A stretch of 64,000 nucleotides of DNA from Fennellomyces sp. T-0311 (Eukaryota; Mucoromycota; Mucoromycetes; Mucorales; Lichtheimiaceae). The stretch covers positions 124,001-188,000 of the forward strand of contig JALLLT010000057.1 in the NCBI GenBank assembly GCA_025266875.1. The letters are read 5' to 3'. The translations under genes and the position numbers were made by a program. The notes below the pieces were generated by a model. That model was not told the origin of the DNA. It was given only the letters and a program-made list of their open reading frames with translations, and searched no databases. Positions 1-12,118 of this stretch are shown here, piece by piece. Position 1 is the first letter of the stretch. Every line of letters starts with the position of its first letter.

Positions 1-33
1 CAAATAGTTTCGATGGTTAAAAGTGGTTACAGC

Positions 34-109
34 GGTTAAGCATAAGCTTTTTAACCATTTATACTACCATTTTTAGCAACTGAAGCGGTTAAAAAGCTTA
101 TGTTTAACC
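34..109. repeat. Inverted repeat, 23-bp arms, 30-bp loop
   Basis: The arm at 34-56 (starts GGTTAAGCATAAGC) is the reverse complement of the arm at 87-109 except for one base (22 of 23). Each arm itself begins GGTTAA and ends TTAACC, and AGCGGTTAA recurs just outside. No coding frame or transposase is near. It could be a MITE end, a small hairpin element or a chance AT-rich palindrome; the window edge hides the left flank. Confidence 0.6.
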
Positions 110-1130
110 ACTTCAAAAAATCATTCACCAAAATTCACCAAAAACTATTTGCAGTGTTTGTATCCACTACTTACTCCACGGTGCAAAGAATAAGACTAAC
201 AATGATAACGTTTAAGGCACGGCTAGTGATGGAACGCCTCATGGATCTATTACGTGTTGACTTCGATCAAAAGATATATGGTCTCCGTGTGAGGATGTTT
301 AATGCGTTAGGATTGAGAGATGTAAATAGGACTCTGAACTAATAAAACAGCATGAATGGGATGGGGGTGATTGTTTTTATAGATTTTTCTTTTTAAACAA
401 ACAGGCAAAATCATCGATGAACAAGACTAATGGCCTGTCAATTGTTTTGGTCCTGCCTGTCATTTTGGCTTTTATATAAGTTTCTGTGTACTTTGCAACT
501 TCCAGTCATGTCCAATAGTGAATCATCTTATCTGAGGTTTCGCTGATTATTCACTCAGCAACGTCATTGACTTGCTCGTCAATCAAGTCTGTGTGATAAA
601 GTAAACTTTATCACTCAAAAATAGGTTTTAACGGCGAAAATACGGATGTTGGATAGATATGCTTATGGAACTGAAAACGACTATGTGATAAGTATAACCA
701 TGTGTGCATAGCCGTTACTTTCTTTGGAACACGTGCATTACTATAAGATGCACACTATAATAGTTTAACAGTGATACAATTGCCATGCCAAAAGTATCCT
801 GCGGCATCCATAGTGGCCCAGAGGGTCGACCTAACACTCTCTATAATTATGAATCCTATTCCGTTTCAGCAACGGCGTGGGCCCACTTGCCCTGAAGCCC
901 ACTTATATCGGCTAGCTCATTTGTACTTTGGATTAGGCAACATATTACTTCCATGGTCTCAAAATAATACAGAAACAATGATCTGTCAGCCGCGAATGTA
1001 ATTGCAGCACATACATACAGCATGAGGCGATGAGATTATTAACTTGTCGAAGCACGTACGGGAGAAAAACACCCGAAGAGCGCATAAATCGACCCTGGGT
1101 GCTGCATATTGAGTATATCCATCATTCACC
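110..1130. other. Gene-free stretch
   Basis: About 1 kb without a convincing gene. Open frames are short, without family motifs or a splice pattern. The right end is probably the decayed promoter of the OYE pseudogene. Confidence 0.5.
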
Positions 1131-2258
1131 ATGCCTTCCTCCTCCGCACTCTTCAGCCCCATCTAGATTGGGAAGATCCAGCTTAAGCACTACGTTGCTC
1201 TTGCTCTATTGGCACGCTACCGGGTTAACAAGGATCATGTTCCTGCTGCCATTCCACAAGAATACTATGCACAACGCACAACCGAAGGTGTTCTATTGAT
1301 CAGTGAGGCGATGTTCGTTTCTCCTATGGCCGAAGGATACCACAGGGCTCCTGGTATTTATAACAGCGACAATATCCAAGGCTAGCAGAAAAGCACGGAT
1401 GCTGTCCACGAAAAAGGCGGTGCCATGTATCTGCAACTTTGGCACGTAGGTCGAGCAACAGGATGGGTTCTGGTACCGAACAACGCCCAACCTGTCTCTG
1501 CTTCTGCAATTGTTGTTCAACGCCCAAACGACTACAACTATGGTTCAGACTTTGAGGTACCTCATGCTCTTTCTGTCGAGGAGATTGCTGAGACTGTCCA
1601 GGACTATGTCAAGGCAGCCAAGAACGCTATTGCTGCTGGCTTTGATGGTGTCGAGATTCACGGAGCAAACGTTTTTTGGTTGATCAATTCATCAACACGT
1701 CCAGCAACAAGCGAGCGGATCGGTATGATGGCTCCATTAAGAATCGTGCGCGATTCCATTCAGAATTAGTCGATGCAATCAGCGAATCCATTGGTGCTGG
1801 AGGCGTTGGTATTCGTTTGCCGCCCTCGAAATTTATTGGTAGCTTATCTTCTGACCTGCTAAACTTGAAATGGGCGTTAAGGATGGCACGCCTTATGAGA
1901 ATTGGGGTAATATATCAACAAGCTCCAGGCGCACCATTCAGATATGACGTACAACCATATGATCGAGCCACGCGATAGCTTCTCACGCTATAGCCAAAGT
2001 GAGATTCTCAATAGCCTGGACCCTTTCCATGCCAAATGGAAAAGTACCGTAAATCCGGTAGTGGTTAAACAAATACTGATATTGCTGACAAAACCCGTAA
2101 TATGGTCGCCATTGGGCACGCGTTCATCGCCAATTCAGGTCTTGTCTATCGAATCAAGCACGGTGTGCCCTTTGAACGAGTATAAGCGTGCCACATTTTG
2201 CACTTAAGGTACAGTTGGCTACCTGGACTACCCTTTTGCTGAAAGTACAACCGTTTAA
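1131..2258 (+). pseudogene. Old Yellow Enzyme (NADH:flavin oxidoreductase) pseudogene
   Basis: A decayed member of the Old Yellow Enzyme / 12-oxophytodienoate reductase family (FMN enzymes that reduce activated C=C bonds). The family landmarks appear in order: N-terminal ALFSPI..IGKIQLKH from 1131, EAMFVSPMAEGYHRAPGIY near 1310-1365, LQLWHVGRA near 1430-1455, GFDGVEIHGAN near 1640-1668, DQFINTSSNKRADRY near 1680-1725 in a shifted frame, and C-terminal GYLDYPFAES ending at TAA 2256-2258. Lesions: TAG at codon 12 (1164-1166), TAG at 1383-1385, an apparent one-base deletion near 1669 (GGT to GT) that splits the frame after HGAN, and further frame changes in the last third. A full-length protein is not possible, so this is a dead gene next to an intact P450. 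Confidence 0.85.
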
Positions 2259-2881
2259 ACCTCACGAAAGTGACAAGCGATAGCTGGCTTTGGCCATTAT
2301 TAGTACCTAAAGTAGGTTTTTTTACAGTGCGTCATTATAGTTGTAGAAGCACTCACTTTTCTGGATAATAAGCACGTACTCAACAGTACATAGTAACTCA
2401 GCTTTGGTAGGCTATAAATTACCAGTAGCTTACTGGATATCGTACCTACAAAACTCGCCAGTTACCGTATAGTGAATTAACCGCATACAGCCTACTCTTT
2501 TACATAAGATATTAACGTGCGCTTGGTTATTCTAAAACAACCAGCCGGATATACCACCACTGTATAAAGTACCAAGATCTAGCTGACCAAAAGAAGTTTG
2601 GTTGCGGTCTAATGATTTCAAGAGCTAGACCAGTATTTCAATTAGACTTTCTTGTTTTGCCAAAACCAATAATATTTGCTTAGGGGCAAGAACCCTAATC
2701 ATGTTTTTATGGACAAAGAATAAATTTGGGGTGTGTGTGTTTACAAGTTTTACTCTCTTTGAAGTGTCACATAACGTTTGTCTTTTCCAGATCATCACCT
2801 CGTTTTATGAGCGTAACAAACGGTCGTACTCCCCGCATACTCGAAGTTTTCCTATGGCAATATGATTCATTTTTGAAGAAT
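2259..2881. other. Intergenic, probable P450 promoter
   Basis: No gene seen between the OYE wreck and the P450. A frame open from 2726 runs into the P450 start region, but the P450 family N-terminus (hydrophobic anchor) begins at the ATG at 2882. Confidence 0.5.
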
Positions 2882-4915
2882 ATGCCAACGGCAGATATCA
2901 AGCCATTACTGTGCGCTATTATCGTGTTATATATCTGTCACTGGATTTACGACAAAATAACAAAACCTCCCCACAGACTACGACATATCCCACAAGCGAG
3001 CTTCTTTCCGTACTTACTCAACTTCCTTCGACTTCAGCCTTACGATGAAACAGCATTGGAAATTACTCTTCCTGCTTCCAGAAAGTCAGAGCAAGGCTTA
3101 TATGTCGTACGTCGAAGTTAAAAGGATTTATGCTTGTTGTCCATGCTTAAGCTTTTTCCACAGGCATTTGATGTTAATGGTTGGACTGTTCATATTACAC
3201 GACCTGAGATCGCACAAAAAGTATTTTACAAACCGGGTAAAAAGCTATATTGTTTTGGATCTTAAAAGTAGCTAACTTGACGCCTTAGAACTGTTTCCGA
3301 AAATAACCGGCAGCGGAGAAGGCCGTGAAACTCTTTTTGGCCGGTTTGCTATGGGTCCCAGCGTACTCTTTTTAAACGGAGCTCAATGGAAGGCACAACG
3401 CATGGTACGAAAGTGTCAAAAAAAACATATAGCATTAGGCTCATACGTAAAATCGATGAGTAGGTAATCAACCCAGCATTTCACCGAGCCATGCCAGTGG
3501 AACTACTTGGTCAGCTTACTCGAAAGCTGTTTGTTGAGATTGACAACAAGCTAAAGTCAACTGTTGACTTCCACAATTTTATGATACGCTGGACTCTAGA
3601 TGCTCTTGGCCTCGCGGGGTTTGGTACGTATAATCATATCTGACAGCTATTCTGCGCTACTTCATTAACGTTGATCATAGGTTTTGATTTTGACTCCGTC
3701 AAGAATCCAAGCAGCATATGGGTTACCCGATATGGAAGCATTATGAAAGGTGTATTCAATCCGTTTTTTCTTTTATTCCCATCGCTGGATGGGCCAAACT
3801 GGCGATCATGGTTTCCAAGAAGAAAGACAATTCATGATGTCCTCACTGTGTTCCTGGGCAACATGCAATCCATCATTACTGCCAAACGTGAGGAATTAGC
3901 AGAAAATAAGCTGTCAGGTCCCAAAAAGCAAGTCGAGAAGGACCTACTCGCACTTTTGCTCGAAGCCTCTGCGGAAGGACATGGTACCATAACTGATGAA
4001 GAACTAATGGTAACCGGCAAGGACTATCAATTTGACTGAGGCTAACCAACTTTACACGACACAATAGAGTAATCTGTGCACATTCTTCTTTGGTACGTAT
4101 GTATAAGGACGACTCTTATTTGTAGTTAGTAAAACGAATCCTTTTAGCTGGACACGATAACAGTGCAAACTCTCTCTCATTTGCTGCGTATAACTTGGCC
4201 GTCCATCCAGTAAATATTTATTGTGGGTTCAGCCGATATCCGTTAACTTTACATATAGAAAATTCAAAATCGTGTACGAGAAGAAATAATTCGTATCTTG
4301 GGTGATGCACCCAAAGATATAATTCCCACAGAAGATCAGCTTTGTCAGATGACATATCTGAATATGTTTATCAAAGAAGTAAGTGACACTACCTACGCCA
4401 CTTTGGAGATGTCATTTACACTTTTGTAGAACATGCGCCGGAACGGAAGTGCAGCTACTATCATTCCCAGAAAAGCAGCAAAAGACACGGATTTAGATGG
4501 CGTCTTCATTCCGAAAGACGCACCTGTTGTCGTCGATCTCTATGAAATTATGCATAATCCAACGGTTTGGTTGGATCCGGAAACTTTTGATCCGGATCGA
4601 TTTGCTCCTGGCGGCGAAGCAGATAAATTGTTAAAAAAAGGATCTCCGTGGGTCGCCTTTGGAAGTGGTACACACCAATGCATCGGTATGAAATTTAGCT
4701 TGACAGAACAACGCGTCTTACTATCCATGCTTCGTAAGTTGTCAACGTAACAAGATGCGCTATCATTATTTATATTAATGAAACACAATATTTTAGTACG
4801 TAAATATGAGCTTTATCTGCCTGAAAGCTCTATCCATAAAGAGAAACTGGTAGTGACCGGATATGGCATCCTTAAACCAGCGGGACTTCAGCTTATTCTT
4901 AAGAAGCGCTATTAA
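2882..4915 (+). CDS. Cytochrome P450 monooxygenase, intact, ten exons
   Basis: A microsomal heme-thiolate monooxygenase; substrate unknown, and by architecture in the fungal fatty-acid/xenobiotic (CYP4/CYP52-like or zygomycete CYP509-like) range. Proposed exons: 2882-3106, 3164-3236, 3289-3404, 3474-3623, 3681-4019, 4068-4092, 4148-4209, 4259-4378, 4430-4733, 4797-4915. They sum to 1533 nt, 510 residues, with every junction GT..AG and in frame. Visible parts: N-terminal membrane anchor (about residues 5-20, IKPLLCAIIVLYICHW), proline-rich hinge (KPPHRLRHIP), I-helix FFAGHDNSA (about 308-316), ExxR as E370-N-M-R373 split by the eighth intron, and heme loop FGSGTHQCIG with Cys454. The oxygen-binding Thr of AGxDTT is Asn-Ser here, and no LR(L/Y)xPP follows ExxR; both are unusual but not disabling. 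Start chosen because the anchor begins there. Exact P450 family is uncertain. Confidence 0.88.
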
Positions 4916-5413
4916 AAGTGACACAAAATGGGAAGTGGTACATAACTACTCCGTTACTATGGAACCTCGATTAAAAACATTTCATACGGTATACGTGACG
5001 TACATATTGCACCAAAGTTTCCATGACAATTGCTTCTACGTCACTTTTTCCGGGTAGCCTATAGTCATGCCAAGCATTTTGTTGCAAGATTGATACGTTA
5101 TCATCCCCTGTTTGCTTATAAGGATATATACACGTTTTTCATTACAATTACAGATTCTGCATCATGCTTTGATAATATCTAGAGCGTCTCATGTGAAATT
5201 GTACAACCCTCAGAGATGACATGTCTCAAACTTTTACAGGAATACAGATTTAATGCTGCGGATAACTGATTTTCCCGCCTTCAATATCAACTTTTCTTAA
5301 CCAAGGCAGTTTTGAAAACTCATGCACTCCAAACTTTTCAGTGCAACAGTCGCCGTACGTAGCAGTTCGTCTCTTGATCTTTATATGAATCCAAGGAGCC
5401 TCAGTTTGCGCAA
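4916..5413. other. Gene-free stretch
   Basis: Downstream of the P450. No supported gene; probably its 3' UTR and decayed intergenic DNA. Confidence 0.4.
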
Positions 5414-6343
5414 TCAACAATATCTGACGAACCGTGTCGTATGAGCTCGATTAAAAGACCTATAGACAATGGCAAGAGACTGTACTTGCTTCAACTGTGT
5501 TATGGAGTCCCTCAAAATTAGTGAGAATGATTCTTTGAAGCCGAGATTATGTGTCCGCAAGACAGCTCCTGTCGTTTCCGAGCGTGGGATACCATTTAGA
5601 AAGAGTCTTGCCAGTAACAGTAGCATATACATAATCAGCAGCGCGGCTCATGTTGTGGCTTTACGTTCTCATTGACGAGTGATAAGCGCAAAGAAGTCAA
5701 AGTAGCATGAGGAGCTTCTGGTAGCGGATGAGCCATATGTGTCGAAAATATCCACCAAGTGTTATAGTCTGGAAGATACCAATCAAAGTTCATCTGATTT
5801 TCCAACTACATCGGAAAAGGTGATTATGAAGCAGGCGATTGTTAATCAAAATCGGAAGCAGCATACGCACTTCTTGTTTGAAAACCACGTTGACTGCGAC
5901 ATAGGCAAATACTATAAAGATTTTATTGATCATATTCTACATAGTAAAGCCATTTGCTTGAATCTTTGTTTCTCTAGACAATCACACGTTTCCTACAGTG
6001 GATGTCGTAGGCACGTAACCATAAAGGCGATACTTGCTCAGATCGCGTTTTTGCCTTTCCATATTCTTGTTGGGTACCTTCATATCTCAAACCAATTGGC
6101 ACGATTAGACTGAGACCTCTATTGAACGTGTAGACGACGGCGTCTTGATGGCCCTGTATTGAGTAGAGTGTGCCTATGCCAAGATAGCCGATCGAGCGTC
6201 ACAAAGCTCTTCAGTATAGTCTACCATTTCGCCCAGAGCTGAAATCTCCGGGATGCTGTCATTGAGTTTCTAAATGTCAAGTGCTGGTGTAAGGTTCGTT
6301 CGGGAGGTGATTCGAGATCCTAAGCGCGTCGCTTTTCAGACAT
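5414..6343 (-). pseudogene. Decayed TPR/F-box/LRR paralog (subfamily A)
   Basis: Read on the minus strand from ATG 6343 it begins MSEKRRA, stop, DLESPPERT, closely matching the start of the intact gene at 6428 (MPEKRHAQDLESPPKRT). Further on, LYSIQGHQDAVVYTFNRGL and EYGKAKTRSEQ match that gene's LYSMLGYQGAAMDTLKEGL and EYEKAKTRSQR, so the TPR part is recognisable to about 5990. Stops and shifts occur throughout. LRR-like scraps such as ATLTSLRLSL and ITQLKQVQSLAI lie at 5700-5414, so the lower limit is approximate. It points away from the intact copy, head to head, with 84 bp between the two ATGs. Confidence 0.7.
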
Positions 6344-6427
6344 CGCGTAAGTTGTCAAAAGGTACGTATTTGGACTCGGCCTTGACTAACAGCTCGGAAA
6401 AATAAATATTCTATTTGTTTTGCCATT
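6344..6427. promoter_or_regulatory. 84-bp divergent promoter region
   Basis: The whole space between the start codons of the dead copy (minus) and the intact F-box gene (plus). By position it must hold the promoter and 5' UTR of the intact gene, unless transcription starts inside the dead copy. An AT-rich stretch (AAAAATAAATATTCTATTTG) lies about 20-30 bp before the ATG. No named element is claimed. Confidence 0.4.
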
Positions 6428-8430
6428 ATGCCCGAAAAGCGACATGCTCAAGATCTCGAATCGCCTCCCAAACGTACAGCAAATGCATCCTTGGATTCAG
6501 TTATAGCAATTACGACAACTGCACTTGACAATCCACAATTCGATTTCGCCATCGAGCAAGTGTCAACAGCTTTCAATGGTTTGGCGAAAAGTATGGTCAA
6601 ACTCCTCGAGCTACGCGCCCAGGCTTGGTCAAAGAAAGCAAAAAATGCGGAAGAGCTCAAGGACGCATTAACCATGATAAACATTGCACCGGATTGCGCG
6701 AGTGGATACCTTTGTGCTGGCAGACTCTACTCAATGCTGGGTTATCAAGGTGCCGCTATGGATACCCTCAAGGAGGGTCTTGACCGTATTCTACCGTCAG
6801 ATCGAAATTACGTGACCATTCAACATGAATATGAGAAAGCAAAGACTAGATCTCAGCGACGAATTGACTTTGTTGACCAGTTGCCATACGAACTTATACC
6901 CTACATCACCAATCATTTTACACACGACGTTGTCCTCGCATCTGCTACAGTATCTCGTGCCTGGCGTATCAAGTTACTTGGAAATCCATCAGAATGGAAA
7001 GAGTTCAACGTCGAAATCAAACTTGATGAAGGAGATACGGGAACATATATAGGCCAACCCTTTCGCATGCTGCCAGCCGTCGCTCATTACGTTGAACAAC
7101 TGTCACTGGATGCCCAGCCAACAATCATGCGTAATTTCCTCAAGCTATTCCAGTCACACGAATTTCCTCGACTTCAAGGACTCGCCATCAGTAATATATG
7201 TAAGAACAACCGCAGTCCCGGCCATTTAATATATCGACGGCTCACACAAAACAAGCTGAATACAGACAAGCAAACAATGCTCTTGATAAACCGTTTTTCC
7301 ATGCACTAGAAAAAATCGGGGACGCATTGACTCAGCTGTCAATTGAACGACTGGATGTCCTACTACCTTCTCTGAGCGTGATTCTATCCGTGTTCCGCAA
7401 CATGGCAGTTCTGAATCTGAGCAAGATCCATCTGATTCCTGTGTTTTTCTCTGGATTGACGGGTCTACATCATACAACACGTTTAACAACATTAACCCTA
7501 TGGTTCCCTGATATTGACATACCGCTTCACGAAATCGACGCACTTATTCGCTGTTCACCTTCACTCATACATATCGATATTGGAAAATGCAACGGTGATG
7601 TGCTATCAACAATTGTACACCGCTGCCCTGACTTGGCTACCCTTTCGCTAAACAAAAGTGAAAGATTCGCAGGACACCCATCTTGGTCCAATACTTCGCC
7701 CAGCGGGTTCCATCAACTTGTCCTCGGAGGCGAATTCTCAACTGCGCCGGTACACTCTCTCCTGGAGACGAAGTATGCTACCCTGCAATCGTTATACTTG
7801 GCTCCAGAAGAAAGCGATACAACACTTCAAGATTGGAGTCTTTTATCCGGATTTCGAATGAAATCTCTAATCGACCTACATCTTGAAGGCAGCAATTCAA
7901 CATTTCATACTCTTATTGCTCCAATAATACGGCAATGTCCAGCTTTGCAAGAGATCGATCTGGGCCTCTTTGAAACCGGAATCACGGACGAAGTCTTTGA
8001 TGCAATGGCTGGGTTGAAGCATTTGGATATTTTAAGGCTCAACAACGTATTGCTCAATGAGCTTCGATCCCCAAACCTGATCCGAAGGTTACATATCTCC
8101 TTACTTGGTTTCTATGCTTGCCTTGGTGTAACCGATGACATATTGAGAGCCGCAAGCTCTATCGAAACTCTAGGGCTGTGGGATATACAAGGCTCAGATG
8201 ACGTATCGGAAAGTGGTGTAAACGACCTTACAGAATCACTCGCGAAGCTTCCCGTTTTGAAACGCATTTCATTGGCAGACCTCCATGTCACTGATGAGGC
8301 AGCCTTGAAACTTTGTTCTAGCAAATGCCTACGCACCGTGGAAATACTTGAAGGCACCTACATCAGTGAAGAAGCAATCCAGATAGTTCGAAACCATGGT
8401 ATAGATATATATAGCCCTTACGTTAACTGA
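6428..8430 (+). CDS. TPR / F-box / LRR protein, subfamily A copy 1
   Basis: Predicted substrate receptor of an SCF ubiquitin ligase: F-box for Skp1, C-terminal LRRs for a target. Exons 6428-7199 and 7256-8430; the 56-nt intron is GTAAGA..ACAAG, phase 1, and the join gives 648 residues. Parts: basic N-terminus, TPR-like helices about residues 57-127 (ELRAQAWSKK, GYLCAGRLYSMLGYQGAA), F-box about 148-190 (DFVDQLPYELIPYITNHF, VSRAWR, EW), then about 14 leucine-rich repeats of the amn1/RNI type (for example CPALQEIDLGLFETGITDE). An alternative donor at 7191 with acceptor at 7309 is possible but would drop about 18 residues that align with the paralog at 10117. Its nearest relatives are that gene and the wreck at 5414-6343. 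The target is unknown. Confidence 0.85.
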
Positions 8431-8765
8431 GTAAATTATACGAGCCAACATGCATTCTTTACCATCATTGTAAATTTTTGCCACATGTATTTACAAAATA
8501 TTCAATAGATTTCCCATTTCCCTTGTGTTCAGAGATTCTCTAAACGGAGTATGTTTTTCACAAGTAATCGAGATGACCAAAACATTTATAAGTACAATAC
8601 ATTCGTGTTGTGAAAGGATACTTATCTATTACAATCCTATCACTAAACACTAAAAAAAGCGGGAGACGGTATCTGCTGTACAGCTTGTAGAGCAAGCAAT
8701 ATAGGAATGCATACAGTAAAGGGAGTGTGACAAGATATACACTGTATTAGCTTCAGGTAATCACA
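8431..8765. other. Intergenic
   Basis: AT-rich 3' region of the F-box gene; nothing else seen. Confidence 0.4.
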
Positions 8766-8999
8766 TTATCGCTGTCGGGCAAGATACAGTGCGCTGCCAA
8801 TTGCAACTGCCAACATCATTCGGAAATATGGTCCAGTCAACGCAGCTACGCTTTCGTCATTGACATCGATATTTACGTCAATCTTTTTGGATTTACTGCC
8901 ACAAGATGAGCTTCCGCTGCGAGAACCGCCAGCAGAGGGAGGAGCAGCCAGTACAGTTAGAGCAGAGCATGTTACTATTGATATGTACGTGCTTGACAT
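8766..8999 (-). CDS. Possible small secreted or membrane protein (77 residues)
   Basis: Single-exon frame from an ATG at 8999. It has a signal-peptide-like N-terminus (SIVTCSALTVLAAPPSAGG), a Ser/Gly-rich stretch with one Cys pair region (SGSSSCGSKSKK), an acidic repeat-like segment (DVNIDVND) and a C-terminal hydrophobic helix ending in basic residues (MMLAVAIGSALYLARQR). This layout fits a small GPI-anchored or tail-anchored surface protein, but no family is recognised and the frame is short enough to arise by chance. It is alone in a gene-poor stretch. Confidence 0.35.
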   Translation of the reverse strand: MSSTYISIVTCSALTVLAAPPSAGGSRSGSSSCGSKSKKIDVNIDVNDESVAALTGPYFRMMLAVAIGSALYLARQR

Positions 9000-10116
9000 A
9001 ATATCAACTTACTAGTCCCCATACAGGCAAGTAAAGCAAAAATCGGCAAGAACGTAAGCAAGTTCGGAATTTCATTATTGAGTATCTTTTTCGGAGAGTC
9101 AAAACAATGTGGTTGATGGATCGGTACGTAGCTAGTCAGAAGCTTTTCTTCAATACTTTATATACTTTTTACTATGGCATCCCAAAAACAAACCATACCA
9201 AAAGCATACATTATAATGGTTATATAATCGGTATGGTAGCCGGGGGGTTTGCACAGCGCAAATGGAAATGAAATCTTCGATGGGATAAAGGATTCATCGA
9301 ATTTTTTAGAATCTCCGCGGCCTAACGCACTTTTATGTCGATGAGCAATATGTTTATTCAATATAACTGATATGGATCAGGTTAACACAATAAGAGATTA
9401 CGTTGTAGATTTGGTGTTACATACATAAGGCGTATACCACTTGTGAACTGTTACATAAATAAGCCATCCTATGCATTTCGCCTTATGCACAAAAGGCTCA
9501 AGCAAGCCTATTAGCTTATCTCAGATGTAGCGAAGTTACACTGACACGTACTTTGTATTACGATACTGGTTATATCTTATTCATGAACTGGCGCGTGCGA
9601 CGACTTTTCACGTAGACCGTGATACTTAAAATCCTTCTTAAGTTGTGACATGGGCACATAATTAGCACGTATTTTTGGCCTTAGAAATAGGTGAAACTTG
9701 TTGCTAATAATTATTATGAACTTCAAAAGCTGACCCTACCTATAGCTAACACAAACCTGCTGGCGAACTGATTTGATATGTCAGCTCTCAGCCACAAATA
9801 TCTTGCCTCTTTCCTTTTATATAACGCGTATCATACATTAGCAATGAATTGAGCCACATATGTATTGTGTCACGGATCGCGATTCACGCTCAGTTTCTAC
9901 CTTATCGCTGCTTGATGGTCATATTTCAACAGTTTCGAGCGCCCATTATCAAATGATTAGGTGAGAATAGTTTGTACGTTTCATTAGTTCTGAAAATGTA
10001 CGCATTCTACTTTGCTATCCGTCAGTTGACTTGTGTTCAATGGCTATCCTCACGGACGAAATCAAGTTGTGACTCATTTTTATATAAGCATATTAATACC
10101 ATGGTCTATCATATTA
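9000..10116. other. Gene-free stretch
   Basis: About 1.1 kb of AT-rich DNA with many stops in all frames. GGTACGTA donor-like words occur (for example near 9123), as elsewhere in the window, but no exon with family motifs. Confidence 0.4.
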
Positions 10117-12118
10117 TTATCGTTTATTTCTGTCGATCTTTACATTCATCGAACACTCCCTAAGCATCAACAATCCATTTTCGGAAATACTGCAACCAGA
10201 AAGCTCTACAGTCTTCAAGCTTTTGCTATTGCATAAGTTTTGTATGGCCACGTCACAAAGCTCCATATCGTCCAAATATAAGGTGCTTAAACGTGGTAAC
10301 TCTCCGAGCAAGCATGTAAACTCTAATACTGCGGCACAAGTAATTTGTGCGCAATCACACCCGAACCATAGCGTTTCTAGGCTTGTAATACTGGCTGCTG
10401 CTATCAATGTTTCGTCCGTTAGCCCATAACAATCTGCAATTTCCAATACTTTTAACGCGCTCTCCTTCAGCATCAACGGCAAGCTGGAACCGCTTGAATC
10501 AAAAATGGATTCAAAGATGTACAGGTACTTCAGGTGTTTTAGTTGCGCTAGCGCGTCGAATACTTGGCTTGCAATTGACTCCTGGAGTAATTCAAATCTC
10601 ATACTGATTACGCTTGGACATTGGCGTATCAGTACTGGAACAATGGTGCCAAATCCGGATTCGAAAAGCTTGATATAAAGTTTAGTGAGAGCTGGGAACG
10701 AACAGTTCGATAGTGAATTCCATTCTTGATGATGGATATCAGATTCATCTTCTGGTGATAAAATCAGGGTCGTCAGTGTATCATGGTGCGCTTGGAGGAA
10801 GGTTTGGATCAAGTTGACACTGAAATCACCGCCAAGGATCAGATATTGGAGGGAGCCGAGTGGCAAGTCGAGAACTTTGTAAAATTCTTGATATATTCCC
10901 GATGGATTTAACAGGAGGTGTGTCAAGTTACGGCTGTATCGTTCGATAGGCAGTAGAATTTCGACGTTGCAATGAGTTAGCTCAAGATATGTTAGAGCGG
11001 GAGAGCATCTGAGTAGCGGCTCAAGGTCCGAGGCTGATAGCTCTCGAAAAGATGTGCTCAGCGTCAGGTGCGTTAAAAGCGTCGTGTGCGGCAAGGATAG
11101 TCCAGAAAGCCACACGGGATCTGATCCTGCATTTTTCACATACACTTTTGAGAGGTTTCGGCAAATCGCGAGAATAGCCGCGAGAGGCGGTAATCCGGTG
11201 CTGATGTCGGCGATATGCAGGTGAGTTAATGTTCCAGAAATACTCGGGAGGGTTCCACAAAAATCACTGGAGAAGCGGTATACTTGATCAGGCGCACAGC
11301 CTTTACGTATGGGATTGTTGTTAGCTTTGATAAATTCCTATAGTTAATTCCTTCATACCATTGCCCTCAATTTCCAGAGATCGTAACCTGGGATATACAC
11401 GTCTTTGCATCAATCGAAAGCATTTGGCGAGAAATAATGGGTGGGCGACAAGTTTTAACTCTACAATGTGATGCGACACGGCGGGAAGCAAGTGATAGAC
11501 CCTATTACGAAAATTACCGACTTGAAATGCTCTCCACCTCGTCTGACATTGCAGGATCCTGGTATGCCAAGTACGTGAGACCATTGTCGATTCTACAATT
11601 GTATCATCTGCTATGTTGTTCACGATAAATGGGACGATGTCGTAGGGACAATTGGCAATAAAATCGACCCGTCGTTGAGAACGTGCCTTGGCCTTTTCGT
11701 GATCGTGTCGGATTTCCAGGTAACCTGTATCGGATGGAGAAATATGATTGAGGCCCTTCTCGAGAGTTTCTATAGCAACACCTTGATAGCCTTGCATCGA
11801 GTACAATTTACTCGCACAGAGATATCCATTTGCGTGACCAGGCGCAACCTGGATCATTGTCAACGCATCCTTGAGTTCCTCTCCGCTGTTGGCTTTTTTC
11901 GACCAGGCCTTGGCACGTAACTCGAGCATGTCAATAGTGTTTGCTTGTAGTTCTTGTAGAGCAGTAGTTGCAAGTGAAATCGCTTCGGCCATTCGTGATT
12001 CCTCGAGTGCTTCTAGAACTGAATTCCGGAGTGCATTCATTGCGGACCCAGGAGAATGAGTAACAATGCGCTTCGGCTGTGAGCCCTGGTGATCCGATGC
12101 AGATCGCTTTTCAGACAT
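10117..12118 (-). CDS. TPR / F-box / LRR protein, subfamily A copy 2
   Basis: Same architecture as the gene at 6428. Basic N-terminus MSEKRSASDHQG, TPR-like helices about residues 64-125 (LELRAKAWSKKA, LCASKLYSMQGYQGVAI), F-box about 151-195 (DFIANCPYDIVPFIVNNI, VSRTWHTRI, TRW), then LRRs ending NVKIDRNKR. Exon 1 is 12118-11359. The best in-frame junction joins it to an exon starting at 11324, giving 655 residues and preserving the family phase-1 intron, but the intron would be only 34 nt (11325-11358), unusually short. The alignment with the 6428 gene instead suggests that a two-base loss at the acceptor is also possible, which would break the gene. Otherwise both halves are open and well conserved. 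F-box residues are more diverged (NCPYD for LPxE) than in subfamily B. Confidence 0.75.
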
